A stretch of DNA of 9,622 bases from Gemmatimonadales bacterium UBA7835 (GTDB lineage: Bacteria; Gemmatimonadota; Gemmatimonadetes; Longimicrobiales; Gaopeijiaceae), in contig DLTN01000039.1 of assembly GCA_002500925.1 (NCBI GenBank), forward strand, positions 21,715-31,336, in the 5' to 3' direction. The notes under the pieces are model-generated. The model did not search any database. It saw only the letters and a list, made by a program, of their open reading frames with translations, and was not told the origin of the DNA. How positions within the stretch are numbered: position 1 is the stretch's first letter; the number at the start of each line of letters is the position of its first letter. Below are positions 1-6,142 of the stretch, in pieces. Made by a program: the position numbers and the translations under genes.

Positions 1-138
1 TACTTTGACTATGCGCACTGCCTTTCCGTGGCTCATCGAATAAAGATGAAAGAGGCTGAGATGGAGGGAATGATTGAGCTTGTGACTGCTTCGCCGGTAA
101 CGCCCGAGACGGCACAAACGTTTGACTTCCCGGACTGA
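1..138 (+). CDS. 3' end of an unrecognised protein-coding gene (truncated by the window edge)
   Basis: Frame 1 is open from the first base to a TGA at 136-138 and gives the last 45 residues of a protein that starts outside the window. The tail is rich in Met, Glu and Ala (two closely spaced 'KEAEMEGM'-type helical turns) and ends with 'AQTFDFPD'. I do not recognise the family. It is followed at once by the TPR gene, whose ATG at 143 lies 4 bases after this stop, so the two are probably co-transcribed. An open frame with no alternative start and a composition like a helical C-terminus support it being real coding sequence, but there is no diagnostic motif. Confidence 0.6.
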   Translation, partial: YFDYAHCLSVAHRIKMKEAEMEGMIELVTASPVTPETAQTFDFPD

Positions 139-142
139 GGGG

Positions 143-457
143 ATGGGAGCGGCAGGTCGACTTTCAGCGCTTGAACGCATGGTTTCTGATCGTCCGGATG
201 ACTCTCGGCTGAGGTTTGGACTGGCTCTAGAGTATTTGCACGTTGGTCGAACCGAGGACGCGGTGAGTGAGCTCAGGCTCTATTTGAACCGGACGGACGA
301 TGAGGGTAATGGGTGGGGCCGCTTGGGCTCAGCGCTGCTGGAACTCGGAAGGGACTCAGAGGCTCGCGAGGCCTATGAGCAAGGGATCGCCTCGGCACTC
401 CGACACGGTCACCCGACCATGGCTGACGAGTTCACCGCTCTACTACAAGACATCTAG
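143..457 (+). CDS. Small tetratricopeptide-repeat (TPR) protein
   Basis: A 104-residue soluble protein. Two TPR-like helix-turn-helix units are visible: about residues 18-50 (FGLALEYLHVGRTEDAVSEL) and 53-86 (GRLGSALLELGRDSEAREAY), with the usual small-residue and LG..EEA-type spacing. No signal peptide or membrane segment is seen. TPR proteins act as protein-binding scaffolds; the partner cannot be read here. The ATG at 143 is preferred. A TTG at 122 in the same frame would add 7 residues and overlap the upstream stop by 17 bases. An ATG at 179 would cut off the first helix. No well-spaced Shine-Dalgarno precedes 143 (a GAGGGG abuts it), so translation may be coupled to the upstream gene. A similar short TPR protein is, as I recall, common in Gemmatimonadota. 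Confidence 0.8.
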   Translation: MGAAGRLSALERMVSDRPDDSRLRFGLALEYLHVGRTEDAVSELRLYLNRTDDEGNGWGRLGSALLELGRDSEAREAYEQGIASALRHGHPTMADEFTALLQDI

Positions 458-666
458 CTGAGAGGAGGGAGCGCTCAGCCCGCTAGCAGCAGTAAGTGAA
501 TTCACGTAGGCAGCTGCGATTTAGGAGAGATTTCAAGGGGCGACCCAACAGCGGTAAAAGACAAGTTTTAGTAAGTGCGGCTGAGAAGCCTGTGATGATC
601 GGGTTGCGGCTCCTTCTTATTTCATAGAGTCTAGGGTCGCGGCGTGGATGTTTCGCCCGAAAGCTC

Positions 667-707
667 CCGCGCCCGTCCAATGCGCGGTTCAAGCCGCGCT
701 CCCTTTT
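667..707 (+). promoter_or_regulatory. Attenuator-like pair of mutually exclusive hairpins in the gyrA leader
   Basis: GCGCGG at 682-687 is a perfect complement of two identical CCGCGC hexamers, one upstream (667-672, 9-base loop) and one downstream (694-699, 6-base loop). The two 6-bp all-GC stems cannot form together. The downstream hairpin is followed by TCCCTTTT (700-707), a weak terminator-like tail. It ends 9 bases before the gyrA Shine-Dalgarno. This is the arrangement expected of a transcription attenuator or a translation switch, but six-base GC repeats can arise by chance in DNA of this composition. Confidence 0.3.
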
Positions 708-716
708 ACCCGGTTT

Positions 717-720
717 GGAG
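717..720 (+). promoter_or_regulatory. Ribosome binding site of gyrA (decides the start)
   Basis: GGAG lies 5 bases before the ATG at 726. The upstream in-frame ATG at 648 has no such site and would add a 26-residue extension that crosses the leader hairpins, so 726 is chosen. Confidence 0.7.
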
Positions 721-725
721 TTGGA

Positions 726-3233
726 ATGGCCACGGCCTCCACACGGGAGCGAATTCTGGCGCGCAGTCTTGAAGCAGAGATGCGCGAATCGTTCCTTGAT
801 TACTCAATGTCCGTCATTGTGCAGCGCGCTTTGCCGGATGTCCGCGATGGACTAAAGCCAGTTCATAGGCGAATCCTATACGCCATGCATGAAATGGGGC
901 TGACCCCCGATCGTCCGTACAAGAAGAGTGCGGCGGTTGTGGGTGACGTCCTGGGCAAGTTCCATCCTCATGGCGATAGCGCCGTCTATGACGCCCTCGT
1001 GCGAATGGTTCAGGAGTTTTCCTTGCGGAATCCTCTCGTCGATGGGCAGGGAAATTTCGGCTCCATAGACGGTGATCCAGCGGCGGCCTACCGATACACG
1101 GAGGCCCGGTTGTCGTCGATTTCCTTGGAACTTCTCGACGAGATCGAGAAGGAAACCGTTGACTTCCAGCCAAATTTCGATGACCAGAGGAAGGAACCGT
1201 CCGTTCTCCCAAGTCGCTTTCCGAATCTTCTAGTAAACGGTTCTTCTGGGATCGCTGTTGGTATGAGCACGAATGTGCCGCCACACAATTTGCCTGAGAT
1301 CGCGGCAGGCGTCCGACAATTGGTGGTGGACCCCGATTGTTCGGTCGAAGACCTGATGAGGCACATCCCTGGGCCTGATTTCCCAACAGCCGGATTCGTC
1401 GTGGGGCGTGAGGGGATCGAGAAGATGTATAGGGAGGGACGAGGTCGGATTGTAATGAGAGCTCGGGTTGTTAAGGAGGCTCTGAGGGGTGGCAAGGAAC
1501 AGCTCGTGGTTACGGAGCTGCCGTATGCCGTGAACAAGACGAAGGTTATTCAGCAGATCGCCGGGCTCGCGAAAAAGGGGAAAATTGAGCACGTATCGGA
1601 TATTCGTGACGAGACCGATAGAGACGGTATTCGTCTTGTCATCGAGTTAAAGAGGGGTGCCAAAGCGAGCGAAACACTCGAAAAGATTTTCCGTGGCACT
1701 TCACTTCAGACCACATTTGGGGCTCACCTGCTGGCGCTCGACGGGGGTGTGCCCAAGGAGTTTGACCTCAAGCAGATCCTCGAACGGTTCAGAGATCATC
1801 GACTGGATGTCATAAAGCGTCGGAGTCAACACGATCTCGAGAAAGCGGAGGTGGATCAGCACATCGTCCAAGGTCTTCTGGCGGCGCTGGACGAAATCGA
1901 TGAAGTGATAAAGATCATCAGAGCATCGCAGGACAGAGCCGAGGCATCAGAGCGCTTGCAAGATAGCTTTGGTCTAAGCGAGGCTCAGGCGGACGCGATC
2001 CTAAATATGCGGTTGGCCAAGTTGACGGCGCTTGAGCGGAACCAGCTGGAGCAACGCTTAGCCGAGTTGGAGGATAGGATTGCTGAATTGCGAGCGATCC
2101 TGGGATCCGAGGAGCGTCAGCTCGAGATCATGCTGGATGAACTCGGGGAAGTCGTGGACAAATACGGTAATGAGCGTCGCACTGTTCTCCTCGACGACCA
2201 AGAGGCCGAGGTCGAAACGCCCGAACTCGAGAGGAAGGTTGCGGACGAGGACGTTGTGGTCACGCTGTCGCACGGGGGCTTCGTCAAGCGTATCCCGATG
2301 CACCTGTATCGCCGCCGGGTTGGTTCGGGAAAGGCTCTCGCAGGTATGGAGCGCTACGAGGATGATTACCTAGAGCGACTTTTTGTGGCACGCACTCAAG
2401 GGTGGATTTTGGCATTCACCGAGGGTGGCCAGTGCCACTTTCTGCATGTGCTCGATGTGCCGGAGAGCGCACGAGCTTCGCGTGGCCAGTCCGTCTATTC
2501 TCTGCTCGATGGTGCTGACCGGACAGACAGGATTGTCTCGATGATCGCCATTGAGGATCTCTCAGTGCAGGATCACTATCTCGTTTTTCTTTCAAAGAAA
2601 GGTGTAATGAAACGCACCCACTTGAGAGAATTCTCAAATCCCCGGACGGGTGGAGTGAAGGCCTCAGGCGTTAAGCCCGGGGACGGTATCATGGATGTCG
2701 CGCTTTCGGATGGAACTGGTGAGATCATGCTTCTTTCTCGTGCAGGTCGAGCGATCCGATTCCCCGAAAGTCAGGTAAGTGTGGTAGGACGGGCGGCTCA
2801 AGGTGTGAAGGGCATGTCACTGAAGGGTGATGACGAAGTTGCGGGAATGCTTATGATCAGACGTGATGCGACTGTATTAACAGTAAGCGAGGATGGTTTA
2901 GGGAAACGTACGCTGATATCTGATTTCCCTCTCCAGAAACGTGGTGGCATGGGCAACATGGCATTGCCGACCGGAGAGAAAAACGCGCCGATTGTAGCGG
3001 CCCTCGAGGTTCTCGAAGCGGATGAAGTCATGATCGTCACCGCTGCGGGCTCGGTGACTCGCGCTGCTGCTGACTCTGTCCCTGTTCAGGGCCGCAGAAC
3101 TGCAGGAAGGAGCATGGTGGACGTGCAGACTGGAGACCGAGTGGTTGAGGTAACCAGAGTTCAGGGACGGGGGGGCGCGCCGGCACAGGCGATGCCCGCG
3201 GACGATAATGACAGCCAGCTGGACTTACTCTAA
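726..3233 (+). CDS. gyrA: DNA gyrase subunit A (type IIA topoisomerase)
   Basis: The 835-residue A subunit cuts and rejoins duplex DNA; with GyrB (not in the window) it forms the A2B2 gyrase that introduces negative supercoils using ATP. The N-terminal breakage-reunion domain (about 10-500) carries 'ALPDVRDGLKPVHRRILYAM' and the catalytic tyrosine Y124 in RYTEAR. Quinolone-pocket positions S85 and D89 (E. coli S83 and D87) are the sensitive-type residues. The C-terminal beta-pinwheel starts near 507. A box-like QKRGGMG sits at 737-743 in a late blade, but the canonical first-blade GyrA box position (531-537) reads RVGSGKA, which is degenerate. The protein ends with a short acidic tail (DDNDSQLDLL). 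Overall sequence is gyrase-like rather than ParC-like, but a gyrase/topo IV paralogue cannot be excluded. It is a single gene with its own leader, convergent with the Nudix gene. Confidence 0.95.
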   Translation: MATASTRERILARSLEAEMRESFLDYSMSVIVQRALPDVRDGLKPVHRRILYAMHEMGLTPDRPYKKSAAVVGDVLGKFHPHGDSAVYDALVRMVQEFSLRNPLVDGQGNFGSIDGDPAAAYRYTEARLSSISLELLDEIEKETVDFQPNFDDQRKEPSVLPSRFPNLLVNGSSGIAVGMSTNVPPHNLPEIAAGVRQLVVDPDCSVEDLMRHIPGPDFPTAGFVVGREGIEKMYREGRGRIVMRARVVKEALRGGKEQLVVTELPYAVNKTKVIQQIAGLAKKGKIEHVSDIRDETDRDGIRLVIELKRGAKASETLEKIFRGTSLQTTFGAHLLALDGGVPKEFDLKQILERFRDHRLDVIKRRSQHDLEKAEVDQHIVQGLLAALDEIDEVIKIIRASQDRAEASERLQDSFGLSEAQADAILNMRLAKLTALERNQLEQRLAELEDRIAELRAILGSEERQLEIMLDELGEVVDKYGNERRTVLLDDQEAEVETPELERKVADEDVVVTLSHGGFVKRIPMHLYRRRVGSGKALAGMERYEDDYLERLFVARTQGWILAFTEGGQCHFLHVLDVPESARASRGQSVYSLLDGADRTDRIVSMIAIEDLSVQDHYLVFLSKKGVMKRTHLREFSNPRTGGVKASGVKPGDGIMDVALSDGTGEIMLLSRAGRAIRFPESQVSVVGRAAQGVKGMSLKGDDEVAGMLMIRRDATVLTVSEDGLGKRTLISDFPLQKRGGMGNMALPTGEKNAPIVAALEVLEADEVMIVTAAGSVTRAAADSVPVQGRRTAGRSMVDVQTGDRVVEVTRVQGRGGAPAQAMPADDNDSQLDLL

Positions 3234-3325
3234 ATGCATCGGGACCGAACGATTAGCGGAGTCGGAGTCTCTGAGTGTGCTCGGTTGCCGTATTGCTCAG
3301 TGACCACTTTGATATCGGAGGGCCA

Positions 3326-3937
3326 CTATTCTTGCGGTTGGGTTATGTAAGCATGAAGAAACCGTGACAGGATCCGATGTGTGAGGCCCCACACGTGCTC
3401 TCCGTTGACGTTATAGCTAGGGAATTTTTTCGAGAGTCCTGAAGAGCGGATTCTAGTGCTACTTGTATTTTCCGGGTTTGTAAGCAGGTCGATCGGAACC
3501 CATTGGATACTCTCCACCTCCGGGCTCGCAACTAGGGCTTCAGTCAAAGGCGGGACCGCGAATGCGAAAGGCACTATTCTAGAGATGGGGAGCATCGGAT
3601 TTTTTGGTCGACAATCTTCTAGACGACCGAGTTCAAGCGACTCCTGTGTCAGGTCGACGCCGGTTTCCTCGAGGGTCTCTCTTATAGCGGTCTGTTGAAG
3701 CCCGGCGTCGCCTGGTTCCCAGCGGCCGCCGGGAAGCGCCATGTGGCCGGACCAAGGATCTCTCTCGTTAGTGGAACGCTTGATGAGAAGAACGTCCATG
3801 CTGATTCGTGGCCGCACGATCAAAGCTACCGCGGCGTCCATTCGGTTGACGTTCACGTTCGCAGTGTTGGGCGATGTGATACCGCTGAATGTTTGTTTAA
3901 GGCGGTTTAACCTGATGTCACGCCTCCACGTGCTCAT
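3326..3937 (-). CDS. Nudix hydrolase, CoA-pyrophosphatase-like (NudL/Nudt7 type)
   Basis: A 203-residue enzyme of the Nudix fold, which hydrolyses nucleoside diphosphates linked to another group using Mg2+. The Nudix box lies at 71-94 (GGRWEPGDAG...IRETLEETG) with R86, E87, E90 and E91 in place. The spacing GG-x2-E-x2-D-x6-A-I-RE-x2-EE, one residue longer than the classic box, and the preceding KRS(x)4RDPWSGHMALPGG stretch fit the CoA/acyl-CoA pyrophosphatase subgroup. Substrate remains unproven. The start is ATG 3937-3935, sharing one base with the queE stop (TAATG) behind an AGGAG 4 bases away. An earlier in-frame ATG (4054) lies inside queE and is rejected. It is the downstream gene of a queE-Nudix operon and could clean up nucleotide by-products, though that link is inference. 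Confidence 0.88.
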   Translation of the reverse strand: MSTWRRDIRLNRLKQTFSGITSPNTANVNVNRMDAAVALIVRPRISMDVLLIKRSTNERDPWSGHMALPGGRWEPGDAGLQQTAIRETLEETGVDLTQESLELGRLEDCRPKNPMLPISRIVPFAFAVPPLTEALVASPEVESIQWVPIDLLTNPENTSSTRIRSSGLSKKFPSYNVNGEHVWGLTHRILSRFLHAYITQPQE

Positions 3938-4605
3938 TAGACTCCTGTTGCTTCCGGTCCCCATATGAGCTTGTGGACTTGAAGCTGAAAGCGTACCTGA
4001 AGCCCATCTTCCAAGATCCATTGAGCGAGTTCTTGTAGGTTGATTTTGCCCCAAACTGGGGAAACTAGGATTGCTCGGAGGGTTCCGTTTTCAACTCGGT
4101 GTTCAAGCTCGTACTGTTGGATAGCGGACTTCGCCCAATCGTAATCTTCCCGGTCTTGGAGCACGAACTTTATCTCGTCGCGGCCGGTCAAGTGCTTGAG
4201 GTTCTCGTATCGGTTCTTTGCGCTTTCCCCTGAGCCCGGGCACTTCAGGTCCATGATCTTGTGGACTCGCTGGTCTAAAGAAGAGATATCGAATGCGCCG
4301 GATGTTTCGACTAGGACTGTGTAGTCCTCTTTCAGTAATTCATCGGTTAGCGCGAACGTGCCAGGATGGGCCAAGGGCTCGCCTCCTGTGACTTCGACAA
4401 TTCTTGTTGGGAAGCTTGCGACTGCCTCGAGGATATGAGCGAATGACATACGTGTTCCACCTTGAAATGCGTACGTGGTGTCACACCACGAACATCGGAG
4501 AGGACAGCCGGTGACCCGCACGAATGTGCAGGGGGTGCCCGCCCATGTGGACTCACCCTGAATCGAGTGGAAGATCTCACTGATCCGGAGAAATGGCTCA
4601 GTCAT
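3937..4605 (-). CDS. queE: 7-carboxy-7-deazaguanine synthase (radical SAM)
   Basis: The 222-residue QueE rearranges 6-carboxy-tetrahydropterin to 7-carboxy-7-deazaguanine using S-adenosylmethionine, a [4Fe-4S] cluster and Mg2+; it is the committed ring-contraction step toward preQ0 and queuosine. Visible signatures are the N-terminal SIQGESTWAGTPCTFVR, the radical-SAM triad C34-x3-C38-x2-C41 followed by DT (Thr43 of the Mg site in the family), TGGEP at 73-77, and the typical C-terminal QVHKLIWGPEATGV. Length is normal for the family. No Shine-Dalgarno precedes the ATG; an 8-base overlap with the candidate small ORF 4598-4738 might supply coupling. queD, queC and queF are not in the window. 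Confidence 0.95.
   Translation of the reverse strand: MTEPFLRISEIFHSIQGESTWAGTPCTFVRVTGCPLRCSWCDTTYAFQGGTRMSFAHILEAVASFPTRIVEVTGGEPLAHPGTFALTDELLKEDYTVLVETSGAFDISSLDQRVHKIMDLKCPGSGESAKNRYENLKHLTGRDEIKFVLQDREDYDWAKSAIQQYELEHRVENGTLRAILVSPVWGKINLQELAQWILEDGLQVRFQLQVHKLIWGPEATGV
3942..3946 (-). promoter_or_regulatory. Ribosome binding site of the Nudix gene
   Basis: On the minus strand AGGAG lies within the last codons of queE, 4 bases before the ATG that overlaps the queE stop. It fixes the Nudix start and indicates coupled translation. Confidence 0.75.
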
Positions 4606-4738
4606 TGATCAGGTTGCTGGTGGCATAGTTTGTTTCTTTAAAAATCACCTTAACGTTGCCCAGCTTAAGGTAGCCGAGTTCTTTGAGTGCTGCGGGGTTG
4701 AGGTCAGCGAAACAGAGCGTAGCTTCGATCCATCTCAC
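4598..4738 (-). CDS. Possible 46-codon ORF or decayed gene tail overlapping the queE start
   Basis: On the minus strand a frame runs from GTG (4738-4736) to TGA (4600-4598), overlapping the queE ATG by 8 bases (ATGACTGA). It encodes a 46-residue protein-like sequence (ADLNPAALKELGYLKLGNVK in its middle) with codon use like the neighbours. No family is recognised, no Shine-Dalgarno is seen for the GTG, and an in-frame TGA lies just upstream. It might be a short real gene, the 3' remnant of a lost gene once co-transcribed with queE, or chance. Its upstream end lies next to the ribosome binding site of the divergent dehydrogenase gene, which leaves little room for a promoter. Confidence 0.3.
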   Translation of the reverse strand: MRWIEATLCFADLNPAALKELGYLKLGNVKVIFKETNYATSNLIND

Positions 4739-4746
4739 TAGGATTC

Positions 4747-4754
4747 AGGAGAGG
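4747..4754 (+). promoter_or_regulatory. Ribosome binding site of the MDR oxidoreductase (decides the start)
   Basis: AGGAGAGG lies 9 bases before the ATG at 4764. It favours that start over the upstream in-frame ATG at 4683 (27 extra, family-unlike residues) and over the ATG at 4773. Confidence 0.75.
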
Positions 4755-4763
4755 AACACCACA

Positions 4764-5801
4764 ATGGCACGGATGATGAGGGCGGCGGTGTTCGAGGACT
4801 TCGGAGGTCCTGAGGTCATCGAAATAAAGCAGGTGCCGGTGCCGGATCCGGGACCAGGAGAGGTCCGGATCAAGGTTGAGGCTGCCGCCATGAATCACCT
4901 TGATCTTTGGGTACGACGGGGTCTCCCGATTCAGACGCCTATGCCTCACATCGGAGGCTCGGATATCGCTGGAGTCGTCGATATGGTCGGAACGGGCGCT
5001 GACGATGTGCCTTTGGGCACTCGTGTGGTAGTAGATCCGTCCTTGGATTACGATTGGTATGAAGCACAGGACCGAGGGAGCGCGTTCAACGAGAACCCAT
5101 TCCGGATCATTGGAGAGCACACACAGGGCGGGTTTGCCGAATATGCCGTCGTCCCGGCCAGCAACATACTTGAGATACCTGAGAGCTTTGGGTCGGCGGA
5201 GGCAGCAGCAGCAGGTCTTGTTTTCGTTACGGCATGGAGAGCTTTAACGACCCGTGGACGCCTAAAGCTGGGTGAGAGCGTACTTATAACAGGGGCTTCG
5301 GGTGGTGTTGGGACCGCTGCGGTTCAGATTGCGAGGAGCGCCGGGGCAAAGGTTTTTGCCGTAACTGGAGGCACTGAAAATGTCGGGCGAACTCAAGCGC
5401 TGGGGGCCGATGTCGTTTACGACCGTCTTGAGGTTGATTTCTCTCGTGAAGTATGGGGGGATACCAACAAGTGCGGCGTTGACGTCGTTTTAGATACCGT
5501 TGGTGAAGAAATCTGGCCTCATTGCTTGCGGGCGCTGTCCCGAGGTGGAAGGCTGGTTACAGCGGGCGCTACCACAGGTTCTCGGGGCGTAACGGATGTT
5601 CGGTTGGTATTCTGGAAGCAACTAGAGATCCTAGGCAGCACGATGGGGACGTCCGCAGAGTTCCGAAAAGTGATGCGCCTTGTGTTCAGAGGCGTGTTTG
5701 ATCCTGTCATCCAAGAGGTCATGCCGTTAAAAGAGACTCGGCGGGCACATGAGATCCTTGAGAAAGGCAATATTTTTGGCAAACTGGTACTAGTGCCTTG
5801 A
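4764..5801 (+). CDS. Medium-chain dehydrogenase/reductase (zinc-type ADH family) lacking the structural-zinc cysteines
   Basis: A 345-residue NAD(P)-dependent oxidoreductase of the MDR superfamily. The GroES-like N-terminal half carries 'GPGEVRIKVEAAAMNHLDLW' (30-49), PHIGGSDIAGVV (61-72) and GEHTQGGFAEY (117-127). The Rossmann half carries GASGGVG at 177-183. It is close to 'zinc-binding dehydrogenase' proteins, but the lobe at 93-119, where relatives have four cysteines for structural zinc, has Y96, Y99, Q102 and E110 instead at unchanged length; the whole protein has only two cysteines, both elsewhere. A quinone oxidoreductase or enoyl reductase role is possible; the substrate cannot be told. 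It overlaps the next gene by 4 bases (TTGA), so the two form an operon. Confidence 0.9.
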   Translation: MARMMRAAVFEDFGGPEVIEIKQVPVPDPGPGEVRIKVEAAAMNHLDLWVRRGLPIQTPMPHIGGSDIAGVVDMVGTGADDVPLGTRVVVDPSLDYDWYEAQDRGSAFNENPFRIIGEHTQGGFAEYAVVPASNILEIPESFGSAEAAAAGLVFVTAWRALTTRGRLKLGESVLITGASGGVGTAAVQIARSAGAKVFAVTGGTENVGRTQALGADVVYDRLEVDFSREVWGDTNKCGVDVVLDTVGEEIWPHCLRALSRGGRLVTAGATTGSRGVTDVRLVFWKQLEILGSTMGTSAEFRKVMRLVFRGVFDPVIQEVMPLKETRRAHEILEKGNIFGKLVLVP

Positions 5802-6142
5802 GTAATACCGCTAATGAGGATCTGACGCTGCGAGAAGCCCAGCGGAAGGTGGACGACTGGATTTCCCAATTTGAGGAGGGTTACTGGCCGCCGCTAAGCA
5901 ACTTAGCGCGACTTATAGAGGAGGTCGGCGAGCTGGCGCGAGAGATGAATCATCTTTTTGGTGACAAGCCAAAAAGAGCTGACGAACCAGGCCAGGATCT
6001 CGCGATTGAGCTCGCCGACATCCTGTTCGTACTTCTCGCGATTGCTAACGAGCAGGAGATTGACCTTGAAGAGGCGTTGGGTCGTGTCTTGGAAAAGTAC
6101 CGCCTGCGCGATTCAGGTCGATGGACTAAGTCCGCGCCCTAG
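5798..6142 (+). CDS. MazG-like nucleotide pyrophosphohydrolase (YpjD type)
   Basis: A 114-residue all-alpha NTP pyrophosphatase, one MazG domain. The metal-binding pattern ExxE...ExxD is present as E42-V-G-E45 and E71-L-A-D74, and the flanking 'GYWPPLSNLARLIEEVGELA', GDKPK and KYRLRDSGRW segments match, from memory, Bacillus subtilis YpjD, which has nearly the same length. Such enzymes remove non-canonical or excess (d)NTPs. The start is TTG 5798, overlapping the dehydrogenase stop as TTGA. The nearby ATG at 5814 is out of frame, and no Shine-Dalgarno is seen, which fits translational coupling. Its TAG stop (6140-6142) overlaps the stop of the convergent gene. Confidence 0.9.
   Translation: MSNTANEDLTLREAQRKVDDWISQFEEGYWPPLSNLARLIEEVGELAREMNHLFGDKPKRADEPGQDLAIELADILFVLLAIANEQEIDLEEALGRVLEKYRLRDSGRWTKSAP

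Noticed and set aside
457..479. Hairpin GCTGAG/CTCAGC after the TPR gene as a terminator
   Set aside because: Only 6 bp with an 11-base loop and no T-run after it; not convincing as a rho-independent terminator.
604..630. Promoter for gyrA (TTGCGG and TAGAGT)
   Set aside because: Both boxes are poor matches and the 15-base spacing is too short.
648..725. N-terminal extension of gyrA from ATG 648
   Set aside because: The 26 added residues are unlike GyrA N-termini, cross the leader hairpins and have no binding site, while ATG 726 has GGAG 5 bases upstream.
814..1592. Long minus-strand frames inside gyrA
   Set aside because: Antisense shadows of the gyrA coding frame without protein-like motifs.
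3169..3175. Run of seven G near the 3' end of gyrA as a phase-variable tract
   Set aside because: It is short, in frame, and lies next to a dispensable tail; no sign that slippage is used.
3234..3325. Terminator between convergent gyrA and the Nudix gene
   Set aside because: Only a 5-bp CTGAG/CTCAG pairing with a long loop; nothing else supported.
4704..5120. 138-codon minus-strand frame opposite the dehydrogenase
   Set aside because: It lies antisense to clearly conserved dehydrogenase motifs and has no recognisable domain.
5202..5215. GCA/CAG trinucleotide repeat
   Set aside because: A short run of alanine codons in a known alanine-rich helix of the dehydrogenase.
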